Below, in pieces: positions 21,257 through 30,257 of a stretch of 64,000 bases of DNA (position 1 is its first letter; each line of letters opens with the position of its first letter). This DNA comes from Nakazawaea peltata (lineage: Eukaryota > Ascomycota > Pichiomycetes > Alaninales > Pachysolenaceae), in assembly GCA_001599355.1 (NCBI GenBank), contig BCGQ01000008.1, positions 584,861 to 648,860 on the forward strand, in the 5' to 3' direction. Under the pieces are notes generated by a model. The model did not search any database, was not told the origin of the DNA, and was given only the letters and a program-made list of their open reading frames with translations. Position numbers and translations under genes: made by a program.

Positions 21257-22558
21257 TTATAAAGAGAGGAGTTGGGATCTCTTGTTGATCCAGTCTTCGA
21301 CAGTGGAGGCGAAAGATTCTAATTGTTCATCTGTGAGTGCTACGCTCAAATTGACCATACCTCTGCTGGCGACCCAAAATCCGGAGTCAATCATATCCAA
21401 CCAGAACAAATCTTTCAATTTGGAGTCTGAGTCCAGAGCGATGATGACAGGGGAGGAGAAGTCTCCAGATTTACAGAAATGGATGTTCATGATGGAGCCA
21501 AATCCAGTGACCCACATCTTAGTACCTTTACACAGATTTTGTATTCTAGTTCTTAATTTGTCACCCTTCTCGTTCAACGAGATCAGGGTTTCTTCAGTGT
21601 AGATCTTAGTCAAACCTTGGTATCCAACATACATGGTCATGGTGTTGTTATTGAAAGTACCAGAATGAGCAATGGCATTTGGGTTCATAGGGTTGAATGC
21701 CTCCATAATGTCAGTTCTACCACCGAAGGCACCGAAAGTGAAACCACCTCCAATATATTTACCAAAAGAGGTCAAATCTGGAGTGACTCCAATAACCTTC
21801 TGCAAACCTCCATAACTCAATCTAGAAGTCATAACCTCATCCAAAATGAATACCTTACCAGCTTCATTACATCTCTTTTGAATATTCTTGATGAACTCAT
21901 GTTCAGCAGGGAAACATCCACCTGCTCCTAACATACCTTCGACAATAACACAAGCAAGTGAGTCAAGATTCTCATCAAATTTGGCATTAAAATCTTCAAT
22001 GTCATTGTAATTGGCAACAATGAAATCCTCATGGAATACATTATAGATATGGTTTCCATGACCAAAAGTGAAGGGACCTCCATGGTAGGCATTCATGAAG
22101 CAGATGATTTTCTGTTTCTTGGTGAAAAACTTGGCTGCAAGCAAATTTTGAATGTTCAGTTCAGTACCACTATTGCAAAATCTGATCTTTTCTACAGAAG
22201 GGAATCTGGATTTGATCTCTTTAGCCAACAATTTCTCGGCAGTTCCATTTCCACCCAAATTTAAACCAACGTTATTGATCACTTCCAAAGCAGCCTCCTT
22301 GATGACAGGATGTGAGTGACCATAGATACCAGCAGACATCTCACCCATAAAGTCAACATACTCGTTACCATCGATATCGAAGACCTTCGATCCTTCACCA
22401 CTTTTAAGCGTGATAGGAAATGGCGGATTATACAAGAGGGATCTTGTATTTCCACCGGGCAAGTCTTCAACGGCGCCGTTGTGGGCTACCAACGATTTAG
22501 GATGCTTTTCGGTATAAATTTTTTCCGATTTCTCGATCTCGGCTATCAATTCACTCAT
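21257..22558 (-). CDS. glutamate-1-semialdehyde aminomutase-like class III aminotransferase
   Basis: 433 residues from the ATG at 22558. PLP enzyme of fold type I, class III: LPGGNTRS, GNEYVDFMGEMSAGIYGHSHP, NSGTE-x-N (about 129-135, x = CTG 22157-22159, Ala in the family), AYHGG, DEV (Asp240 for the pyridine nitrogen) and FGKYIGGG with Schiff-base Lys267. The overall pattern is that of glutamate-1-semialdehyde 2,1-aminomutase. Yeasts make aminolevulinate from glycine and succinyl-CoA, so it is unlikely to serve haem synthesis; it may transaminate another amine or semialdehyde. It is divergent from a Zn2Cys6 regulator, which may control it (inference). Confidence 0.9.
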   Translation of the reverse strand: MSELIAEIEKSEKIYTEKHPKSLVAHNGAVEDLPGGNTRSLLYNPPFPITLKSGEGSKVFDIDGNEYVDFMGEMSAGIYGHSHPVIKEAALEVINNVGLNLGGNGTAEKLLAKEIKSRFPSVEKIRFCNSGTELNIQNLLAAKFFTKKQKIICFMNAYHGGPFTFGHGNHIYNVFHEDFIVANYNDIEDFNAKFDENLDSLACVIVEGMLGAGGCFPAEHEFIKNIQKRCNEAGKVFILDEVMTSRLSYGGLQKVIGVTPDLTSFGKYIGGGFTFGAFGGRTDIMEAFNPMNPNAIAHSGTFNNNTMTMYVGYQGLTKIYTEETLISLNEKGDKLRTRIQNLCKGTKMWVTGFGSIMNIHFCKSGDFSSPVIIALDSDSKLKDLFWLDMIDSGFWVASRGMVNLSVALTDEQLESFASTVEDWINKRSQLLSL

Positions 22559-23089
22559 TTCAATGGTTACTACTCTCACTACTCAATTATCTGGAGACGA
22601 TATCTCCTCTGATTTATATAAGTCAACTTCATGCATAGGGCATCTGATCAAATTCGCTATCGAAATGCGAAATGCGCGGTATTCAAATGCGAAATGCGAA
22701 ACAGAAATAATGTTTTGTTTAGAGGGAGCAGAAGATTTAGAGACTGGGGCCGTGAGTCGAACTAAAGATTTACAACGCGATGCCCATCAAGCAGTGAGAT
22801 ACTGCTGGCCGAAAATCACCCTGTCAACTCGTTGGCCGATACAATTATATAGTTTTTAGAAATTCGGTTGCTCGATTGAACTTGAGATCCATCATGATGA
22901 CGATAGCCATTACTCTCAATATAACCCCCTTCATCATTTAAAGTTCAAGATCTCACTGTCCCTCGATGCATCTCTAATATCCTCAGCTACCTCATCTCTT
23001 TCGCGAAAAATAAAAACACAGTAAACAAATTTAGTTAACGAAAAAGGTCATAGATGAAATAACTCGACCTCGTGTAGAATTAAGTGAAG
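22559..23089. promoter_or_regulatory. 531-bp divergent promoter between aminomutase-like gene and Zn2Cys6 regulator
   Basis: Contains a heptad cluster (22661-22698), a perfect 6-bp hairpin AGCAGT/ACTGCT (22790-22806) and a decayed tRNA-like stretch (about 22740-22812, minus strand). A second CGAAAAAT-like A/T-rich part precedes the regulator start. The arrangement is that of a self-contained regulator/target pair. Confidence 0.55.
22661..22698. promoter_or_regulatory. operator-like cluster of CGAAATG heptads
   Basis: The AAATGCG core occurs four times in 38 bp, in two pairs of exact 7-bp register (CGAAATGCG at 22661, 22668 and 22690; AAATGCG at 22685). The cluster lies about 105 bp upstream of the aminomutase-like start codon. 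It is a good candidate binding array for the divergent Zn2Cys6 protein or another factor. The repeat is visible; the function is inferred. Confidence 0.5.
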
Positions 23090-25047
23090 ATGGTTAGGCG
23101 TGTGCTTGCGTGCCAGTACTGCAGGTAAGTTGACTAGGTTTTAAGTAATCTCTGGCTACAGAAATGCAATAGTAAGATGACTTTTTACTAACTGGGAGTA
23201 GATCAAAGAAGGTGAAATGTGTCCATGACGGGATTGCCCCATGTAGTCTGTGCTCAACGAGGAATAGAGAAGACCTTTGTGAGTTGTCATTTCCAGACTC
23301 TACGGTGACTGCGAAGCTATCACCCAAGGTGAGCTCGCTGACAAACCCGGCGGGGACCCTTCCATTTGGGATATATGAAATAGCTTTAGATTCAGTTATG
23401 AAGACGTGTCGAGAGCTTTTATTTATTGATCGAACGACTTATATTGAGACGTTCAAGAAGCTGCATAAGACAAGAGAAGATATCATTATGATCAATTGTA
23501 TTGCCGCGTTATGTGGTATGTATTGCCCTATTGATGGGTCGATGTTGTCGGTAGATTCCGTTCAAGTGAAGGAAGAGCTGTTCTACGAATTTCTGGGGGC
23601 AAGGGCATTGGATTTGAATTATATAGATGAGAGTGATCCAATCTCGTCATTGAAAACTATTCAATGCTTACTCATGCTTGCATTGTACAATTGTGGTAAG
23701 GCCAACAACGGAAAACTGTATTTCATAACGGGAACACTGATAAGGATGATGGGATTTCTTAATTTGACATACGTATACAGACCACATCAGACCATGAGAA
23801 TAAGTTATCATGAAGAGATAATTTTGAGAGTATTTTGGTCTTGTTTTATCATCGATAATAGCAGTAGCTACTTTGATTCGCAGCAGCTGCCCTTCTTTGA
23901 TACTTTCAAGTACCAAGAGGTGCAATTAATTTCGTCTAATTCAAGATTTGAACTTATGGCAATGGACAAAAATAGATACTTCGAAGTTGAAAGCACTGAT
24001 ATAGTTAATATGGGTGATGATGCTCCATTAGAGGCCTGGTTTATCAAAATCGCAGAAGTATTTGGATCATTAACGATCTGGAAATCCAAGGGTGCAAGGA
24101 AGATTGAATTACATCCTCCTTGGGAGGGAGAGTCATCTTTTTACAAGTATTCAATAGAAATCCAAAAAATTAGGCAAGGGCTATCACGTGCCAATGAGTC
24201 CTATGCAGAGACGACTATGGACAGGTTACTATTTCTCAGATTGGAAGTGTTCCTAAATTTATGTTCTGTATTGTTAGAGAGGGCATATATACCGTTTTTG
24301 GCCCATTCTATTTCCAGTCATGTAGGTCCAATTGAGCCCCCATTATTACCCCCACCCAGAGATCCCGAGTTTTGGATTAAAAATGCAATTCGTTTGAATG
24401 AAGTAAGCCAATCGATATCCAATTCACTAAATTTGAATATTTTCAGAACATTTCAATCTCATTATATACTTTTTGCCATATTCTCACTGTTAGTGAGCTT
24501 TCTATATAACGAGAACTTCCCATGGATGTGCCCAAATTACGACAGCGACAAGAACAAACAACACATCGAGAAGTTGTTCATGCTCTTACAAAACGGGATC
24601 CCCCATTTATCAAAATTATACTACAATGTTGCTCTCAAAGTTAAGTCATTATGTGAAGTGGTTATTAAGCACAGAGATAGTGCTTTGATGGCAGATTTAG
24701 GTAGAGCCGATTTCGAAAATTTAGAACGCAGTATAGTACTTCCAATGAGTAAAAGTCTTCAAGGACTTCAAAGAGAGACGACAGGTTATAAAGAATTCAT
24801 TCTACGTAAAATATCCAAGAACAGACAGCTCAATAGTGAATCACCCCCATCGCACCAAGACACTATAAATAGTACGGCTATTGCGCAGGCGCTAGACCCG
24901 ATATTCACCGAGGGCCAATCTCCGACAGTAAGGACGCCAGTTTTTCATAATTTGCCGCTAAATAGTGCTGGTGTACCGTTCTTCGTTACAATTGACGACT
25001 TCCTTGATTTTTTCCAGTCCAACGACGAATTGGGTCTGTTCGAGTAA
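23090..25047 (+). CDS. Zn2Cys6 transcription factor (two exons)
   Basis: Exons 23090-23124 and 23202-25047; 626 residues after splicing. Splicing joins MVRRVLACQYC to RSKKVKC and restores a complete binuclear zinc cluster, C8-x2-C11-x6-C18-x7-C26-x2-C29-x8-C38, followed by a fungal transcription-factor regulatory domain (about residues 70-520, with IDRTTYIETFKKLH and the RVFWSCFIIDN motif of this domain). Without exon 1 the cluster would lack its first two cysteines, which makes the intron secure. Ligand and targets are unknown. Its nearest candidate target is the divergently transcribed aminomutase-like gene. Confidence 0.88.
23125..23201 (+). other. spliceosomal intron in the Zn2Cys6 gene
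   Basis: 77 nt with donor GTAAGT, branch point TACTAAC (23186-23192) and acceptor TAG. It interrupts the Arg codon directly after the second cysteine of the zinc cluster (phase 2). All three signals are canonical for yeast. Confidence 0.93.
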
Positions 25048-25286
25048 GTCATCTTCTTATCCACCTCATCTGGTTACTCTCCGTCAAGTTCCTCTCCGTA
25101 CTGTCCCTCCCTTTCCCCCCCACAATAACCGAGGCTCAGCGCCGCAATTTATTTCGCATATGCGCGGGATTTTCACCCCCTTTTCTTTTTTCTTCTGGCT
25201 TTTTCTTTTTCTCTTCCTTTTTAGCACCTTATTTAAGGAGATGAAGAGAACTTTTAGTTGATCATCAGTAGGGACACAAGTTGAAA

Positions 25287-25901
25287 ATGAAGATCTTTGA
25301 GTCAGGTTATATATTCGGATATTCATGGGATCAAGTGAGCGCCGCTAACTGGTTCAAATACCCTAACGAAAAGTCCACTCATGTGGTGGCGGTAGACACC
25401 TTAAGAAGAGAGATCGATCCGGTGACCAAAATATTGAGGAGTGAGAGATTGATCACATGTGAACAGAGTATTCCAAAATGGATGACGCTGTTTATTCTGA
25501 TCGGTCGTTCGTATGTCAGGGAAGTGAGTGAAGTCGACCCAGTGAAGAAGACCGTAGTGATGAGATCATGTAACTTGACTGGTAGTAACTATTTGAGAGT
25601 GTATGAGATTGTCAAGTATTCACCATTAGACGCTGAGAGGACTAAATTTGAGCAAATTCTGGAAATCACTCTGTATCTGTCATTCAAGAGACTTACCGAC
25701 AAGATTGAAGAATGGTCTATTGAGAGATTTGATTCTAATGCTAAGTTAGGTAGACTGGGATTTGAGAGTGTGCTCAAACTTTGGAATGAGAATTTAGAAA
25801 AGGGATCTCAATTGATAGATGAATATACTGATAAGGCGATAGTGGAGGTGAATGAGGTGATAGATGAGGTGAAGAAGAGTGTGTTGCAGCTTAATGATTA
25901 A
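25287..25901 (+). CDS. UPS2: Ups2-like PRELI/MSF1 lipid transfer protein
   Basis: 204 residues from the ATG at 25287. PRELI/MSF1 domain over most of the length: SWDQVSAANWFKYPNE, THVVAVDTLRRE, ERLITCEQSIPKW and VMRSCNLTGSNYLRVYE. In yeast, Ups2 with Mdm35 moves phosphatidylserine across the mitochondrial intermembrane space for conversion to phosphatidylethanolamine. These blocks fit Ups2/Ups3 better than Ups1 (the phosphatidic acid carrier). The C-terminal helix is charged. The start follows the family N-terminus MKIF. Confidence 0.88.
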   Translation: MKIFESGYIFGYSWDQVSAANWFKYPNEKSTHVVAVDTLRREIDPVTKILRSERLITCEQSIPKWMTLFILIGRSYVREVSEVDPVKKTVVMRSCNLTGSNYLRVYEIVKYSPLDAERTKFEQILEITLYLSFKRLTDKIEEWSIERFDSNAKLGRLGFESVLKLWNENLEKGSQLIDEYTDKAIVEVNEVIDEVKKSVLQLND

Positions 25902-26046
25902 AGCAGAGCACACCAGAGAATAAGAGTACACAGGATTATAGTAGACACTTTCCAGAGACTATAATAGAAACTGCATATACCTGAGAATAGTTCAGACTAT
26001 ATGATTTAGAGATGAATTTATTTAAGAACATTCAATTGGGACGATT

Positions 26047-26102
26047 TGATCAAGATGACCTGATCAAGACTACGTGGTCAAGATACCCTATCAAGACTAC
26101 CC
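26047..26102. repeat. 4 x 14-bp degenerate tandem repeat (TGATCAAGAnnACC)
   Basis: Four consecutive 14-bp units start at 26047, 26061, 26075 and 26089. All share (G)ATCAAGA or GTCAAGA. The array sits between the convergent 3' ends of UPS2 and the EVE-domain gene. Confidence 0.85.
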
Positions 26103-26136
26103 TTACGATATTACCTGTACATATATTAATACATTC

Positions 26137-26805
26137 CTAATTTTTTATCAACTTACGATCTATATCACAATCTATATCATCTTCTATCTCCCCCTCTTCC
26201 TCCATTCTCAAGATCTCCTTATAATCTTTCTCACTGACAGGAATAACACTAAGTCTTCCTCTCTTAACTAACAAAAACTCCAGTAATTTCGGGTTCAGTT
26301 TCAACTCGGTCAATGGCACCTTGTGTCTGAACCTTCTCTTGAAGCTGACATCTACACACCACCATCTAGGTTTCTCTCTAGTCGATTTAGGGTCGAAATA
26401 TTGCTTCTTAGTATCGAATTGAGACTCGTCTGGTTGCAGCTCATGAACAATATCAACCACTCCAACAATGCCTGGATTAGGACAATTAGAATGATAGAAG
26501 AGCAGGATGTCACCCACTTTCATTTGCAACATGGAGTTTCTGGCTTCGTAGTTTCTGACCCCATCCCATGACTCACTCTCTACCTTAAGTAAAGATGAAA
26601 GTGGGAAGGACACATCTATACCGGTCTTCAGATCGATTCTCTTCATTGGCTCGGACTTAACTAACCAAAATCTGATCCCATCGGCATTGGGTTTGAACAT
26701 TGGTTCTTTAGCAGGGATCGGTTTGATCACTTCCAACAGTTTGGCAACTGCCTTGGCATTGGGTTTATTGCCCTTGACCAGCAGTTTGACTACTTTACCC
26801 ACCAT
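26137..26805 (-). CDS. EVE-domain protein (THYN1-like)
   Basis: 222 residues. After a basic 40-residue N-terminus comes a complete EVE domain: RFWLVKSEP, WDGVRNYEARN, MKVGDILLFYHSNC, IVGVVDIVHE-x-QPDESQFD and WWCVDVSFKRRF. EVE domains are PUA-like and bind modified bases in DNA or RNA; THYN1 homologues are widespread but little studied in yeasts. The x in HE-x-QPD is Ala in the family (EAYPD) and is CTG here (26437-26439). Two further CTG codons in the N-terminus give Ala-Ala. No yeast gene symbol is assigned. Confidence 0.9.
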   Translation of the reverse strand: MVGKVVKLLVKGNKPNAKAVAKLLEVIKPIPAKEPMFKPNADGIRFWLVKSEPMKRIDLKTGIDVSFPLSSLLKVESESWDGVRNYEARNSMLQMKVGDILLFYHSNCPNPGIVGVVDIVHELQPDESQFDTKKQYFDPKSTREKPRWWCVDVSFKRRFRHKVPLTELKLNPKLLEFLLVKRGRLSVIPVSEKDYKEILRMEEEGEIEDDIDCDIDRKLIKN

Positions 26806-26884
26806 TGGTTATCTACAATTTGTAAACTTCAAATTCCATATCAAACTTATACATTTTATGTTTGGGGCAAAATCCATATCGTGC

Positions 26885-27541
26885 TCAAGCCGATGGTGAC
26901 TCGAGAAGAGATTTGATGGGGGTGTCACCATTGACTAAAGTGATGATCCTGTGAATTGTAGCAGGCTCCAGTAATGACTGGACAGCCACAGCAGCTACAT
27001 CGTCTCTGTAAACCTTGGTGGTCTGAGAATAATCTTCAGAAACTTTACCTGAACCTTCCCCGAGAGAATCACCAACTAATTCACCAGGACGTAATATGGT
27101 CCAATCCAAATTAGTCCTCTGTAATTCTCTGTCAGCGTACATCTTGGCTATATAGTAGGATCTCAAGGAGGTATGGTACCAGAATTCACGGTTCTCGGCC
27201 TCAATTGCACTTACCATAATAAATCTCTTGATCTTATTTAAGGCCAGCAGCTCCATGATTTTAACAGCCCCATCCAAGTCAACCGAGAAAGTCAAATCCA
27301 AACCTTTACCGCCAGCTCCGGCCGTGAATATAATCGCATCTTGACCTTTCAATGCCTCCAGTAAGTCAGCCACCTTTTCTTGAATTGAGATCACCTTGGT
27401 ATCGATACCTTTAGACAGGAAAAAGTCGACTTGGTCTTGGTTCCTAATGATGGCCAATGGGGTGAAATGGGCCGACTGCTTGAGCTTTTGCAGGATCAAT
27501 TTGCCCACCCGGCCGTTTGCTCCTATAACTGCTACTTTCAT
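26885..27541 (-). CDS. NAD(P)-binding Rossmann protein, YMR090W-like
   Basis: 218 residues of an atypical short-chain dehydrogenase/NmrA-like fold. The dinucleotide motif VIGANGRVGKL (about 4-14) is followed by TPLAIIRNQDQV, IFTAGAGGKG, RFIMVSAIEAENREFWY, SYYIAKMYADREL and TILRPGEL. It matches the uncharacterised yeast YMR090W family along its length. The YxxxK-like YYIAK is present. Two CTG codons (27245-27250) give MEAAA, matching VEAC/EA in relatives. Substrate unknown; the family is stress- and protein-turnover-associated in yeast only by indirect data. Confidence 0.88.
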   Translation of the reverse strand: MKVAVIGANGRVGKLILQKLKQSAHFTPLAIIRNQDQVDFFLSKGIDTKVISIQEKVADLLEALKGQDAIIFTAGAGGKGLDLTFSVDLDGAVKIMELLALNKIKRFIMVSAIEAENREFWYHTSLRSYYIAKMYADRELQRTNLDWTILRPGELVGDSLGEGSGKVSEDYSQTTKVYRDDVAAVAVQSLLEPATIHRIITLVNGDTPIKSLLESPSA

Positions 27542-27702
27542 ATTAATTTTAAGGTATATATCAATAATTAATAATCATATTCCAATAGCAAATTTAGTTC
27601 ATATAGATTTTATTTATAGATTTTCATTAGAGGAGGATGAGATGCGAGATGACGTTATAGATTAATTTTCTAGTGTATGAGATGCAAATATTTAAGGGAA
27701 AA

Positions 27703-28698
27703 TCACCCAATGTAGGCCCCACCATGAGGAATGTCACGCACTCTGGCATCATTTTCAGTGACACGATCTTTTACCCGAAGGGTTGACACCCCCCTTGGGA
27801 CAAGCACTCTTGAGCTCCAATTGTTCAGGACGTTCTTTCGAGAATTGAATTTGTTATTCCACATGAGATGGAAGAAATTGAAAAATCTGTAGTTATCCAT
27901 CACATGGATATACTCTCTTGTAGTGACTCTGTTTGAGATGATGAAGTAATGATATGCGAGAATTGCTAATGGGTAGATCATCAGTAAGAAACCATAGATT
28001 AGTAAGAACAAAGTCATTGGGATATGACTAAGAGTTTCCAGTCTTGATAAATTAGAATCATACTGTTCTATATGAATGAAACATGTTACGATGAGATAAA
28101 CCGAAGTGACGCAAGTGAAATGAAGGAAGTGTAAAAAATGCCAGTAGTTACGGTACCCAACACAGTTATTAAGCCATGGACAATGATGGTCATGGTACAG
28201 GACACAACAGTTGCACTTCGAACAATGAGACAGCCTTGGAAGTCTCCATATTCTACAAGTGCGACAATATTTGACCTCCACTTCCTTCAGTAAATTGGAT
28301 GACGGTAATGATATGGCATTCAAGTACTCACTGGGCACAAATTGAGCATCATCTGTTAAATGCACATTCTTAGGTAAGATTCCTGGATCCAACATTGCCA
28401 GTTTTATGAAGTTGACAACAACTTGTAGCCAACAGTAGATAAACATAATGACGACCAGAGGAGATATGTTGTTCCAAAGCCACAGAATTTCGAATATCAG
28501 ATATAGTACCATAACCAAAACGATCAGTACCACTACCGCCATCAGGAACAAATTCAACCTTCTGAGCGTTCGAAGTCTTCCCCCTAAGAAGAAGATGTAC
28601 TCTGAATTCACAAAAGACTGGTAAATTTTCGATGCTGATTGATCTGATTCATTCACATGAGGCACAGTGACCACCCAATTGTCCCAAAATCTACCCAT
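27703..28698 (-). CDS. ERF2: Erf2-like DHHC palmitoyltransferase
   Basis: 331 residues with four transmembrane segments (two around 48-72 and 80-101, two around 186-207 and 229-253). The Cys-rich domain runs from KYCRTCRIWR (about 143) to LNNCVGYRNYW, with the catalytic DHHC at 170-173. DPGILPKN before the Cys-rich domain and the NNCVG ending fit Erf2, which with Erf4 palmitoylates Ras. In RLPR-x-SHCS the x is Ala in most DHHC enzymes and CTG here (28231-28233). It lies divergent from the mitochondrial protein gene to its right. Confidence 0.85.
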   Translation of the reverse strand: MGRFWDNWVVTVPHVNESDQSASKIYQSFVNSEYIFFLGGRLRTLRRLNLFLMAVVVLIVLVMVLYLIFEILWLWNNISPLVVIMFIYCWLQVVVNFIKLAMLDPGILPKNVHLTDDAQFVPSEYLNAISLPSSNLLKEVEVKYCRTCRIWRLPRLSHCSKCNCCVLYHDHHCPWLNNCVGYRNYWHFLHFLHFTCVTSVYLIVTCFIHIEQYDSNLSRLETLSHIPMTLFLLIYGFLLMIYPLAILAYHYFIISNRVTTREYIHVMDNYRFFNFFHLMWNNKFNSRKNVLNNWSSRVLVPRGVSTLRVKDRVTENDARVRDIPHGGAYIG

Positions 28699-28939
28699 TA
28701 TGACCTGGTGGTTATGTCAGTGGTATCTCCGTCTCCAGCTCTTCTCATCTCTTGGCTCTTGTTTTTGATTTTCCTTTGGGATCCCGCCCACACCCAGCGG
28801 AAGTTACCCCGAACTCTGCAGGAGACCTCAGCGGAAACTCTGCTCAGCTTCTAAGGAAAAAATCACCCCACACTTAAGAAAAAGGTCCCGCATTTTGAAG
28901 GTTCAAGAGGGGGATGTCCATTGGAGTTACGGCGCTAAG

Positions 28940-30175
28940 ATGATTACAAGAGCAATTGGGATCAATTATCGTCGATTTGGAGTCCAATTAGGCCTTAGAG
29001 CCGATGTATCTGCAAAAAGAAGACTCTCCACCAACAGATTGGTATCGAATGTGAAGTTGATCTCCACAGAGATTTTCAGTAGGTCAGGTGCCACTTTGGT
29101 CAAGAGACTTGGGTATGTGTTCGCAGCATATATGGTATTAAATGTGGTCTTCAACGCTATGTTATTCGGTCTTTCATTGAATTATGTCCAGAAATTCCAA
29201 GATATCCCCCGTTCCTTCAAGATCATGGATAGATATAAGTTCTTCCAGGGGGTTATTTCTGATGATGTTTTAAAGAAGGGATCGGAGGCCCATCAAGAGT
29301 ATAAAAAGATATTAGAGAGTATTGCCAAAGAGGAAAAGGTCGAAGGGATTGTTCCAAGCAGTGTTTTAATGACCAAGGATGCCGACTTCCTCAATGGTTA
29401 TTGCGACTTACTTATAAGATATGGATTGACATCAGGAGATGAACAGGAACTTGAGATGTATATTTTGACGGCACTTGAGATATCAAAGATACATAGAACT
29501 GAGTTGGGAAACCCAATATTGAAGGCTCAGGCTTATAGAGTTATTGGAGAGCTCCATCAGAGCCAAGGATCTGAGCAAATGTTCACCAAGGCTGTTGAAT
29601 TAGTTTCTGAGCATGAGGGGGTCTATTTTGAGAATGAAAAGTTCGGGATTGTACCGCCCCACACTGTAATTTCAATGAATTTACTCGATTCACTCTTAGA
29701 TTTATCGTTTTATTACACTGACCACGAGAAAAGAGACGTTTCTAAGCCATTATCGATCTTAACCTCTTTATTAAGAGCTTTGGAATATGAACGAAGCCAT
29801 TTGACTTCCAAAGATACTGCAAGAATCGCTCAACTTGAAACAGAATTGATTCCAATGGTTCTTTCAAATGTATCAGAATTATTATGGGCATCATCAAACA
29901 AAGAATTGGCTGTAAAATTTGCTAAAGAAGCCTCAATGAAATCAATCATCAACTCTCATGAGAACTATAACAGTGCCAGAATTTGTAGCAACAGTTTACA
30001 AAACTTGTCCAAGATGTGTTCTAAACTTGGAGATAAAGAATTGGCAGACCAATGTCAGAAAAGAGCCGACAATATCAGTCTTTTAATCCCAACTAACCAA
30101 CAAAACTCCATCAGATTAAGAGACGTTGTATTAAATCACTATTTCGGATATTGGGGTCGTGTTTTGTTCCCATAA
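28940..30175 (+). CDS. unrecognised mitochondrial single-pass membrane protein
   Basis: 411 residues from the ATG at 28940. The first about 40 residues are Arg/Ser-rich without acidic clusters (MITRAIGINYRRFG, then KRRLS, a likely presequence cleavage region). One hydrophobic segment follows (about 68-90), then a mostly alpha-helical soluble part with TPR-like helix pairs (YRVIGELHQSQGSEQMFTKA; LQNLSKMCSKLGDKELADQC). It ends YFGYWGRVLFP. I infer an inner-membrane protein with a helical-repeat domain. It resembles the architecture of the i-AAA adaptor Mgr3, but I see no convincing sequence match, so no name is given. Confidence 0.8.
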   Translation: MITRAIGINYRRFGVQLGLRADVSAKRRLSTNRLVSNVKLISTEIFSRSGATLVKRLGYVFAAYMVLNVVFNAMLFGLSLNYVQKFQDIPRSFKIMDRYKFFQGVISDDVLKKGSEAHQEYKKILESIAKEEKVEGIVPSSVLMTKDADFLNGYCDLLIRYGLTSGDEQELEMYILTALEISKIHRTELGNPILKAQAYRVIGELHQSQGSEQMFTKAVELVSEHEGVYFENEKFGIVPPHTVISMNLLDSLLDLSFYYTDHEKRDVSKPLSILTSLLRALEYERSHLTSKDTARIAQLETELIPMVLSNVSELLWASSNKELAVKFAKEASMKSIINSHENYNSARICSNSLQNLSKMCSKLGDKELADQCQKRADNISLLIPTNQQNSIRLRDVVLNHYFGYWGRVLFP

Positions 30176-30257
30176 TCTTATTTATAACTTATTTATTGAA
30201 TCTACAGCACTTCAGAATCCATAACGTAATCAATGACTATATAAGAGTTTAAACATA

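Noticed and set aside
22790-22806. AGCAGT-GAGAT-ACTGCT hairpin as a terminator or RNA element
   Set aside because: A 6-bp stem is short, no transcript is implied, and it lies within the tRNA-like relic region.
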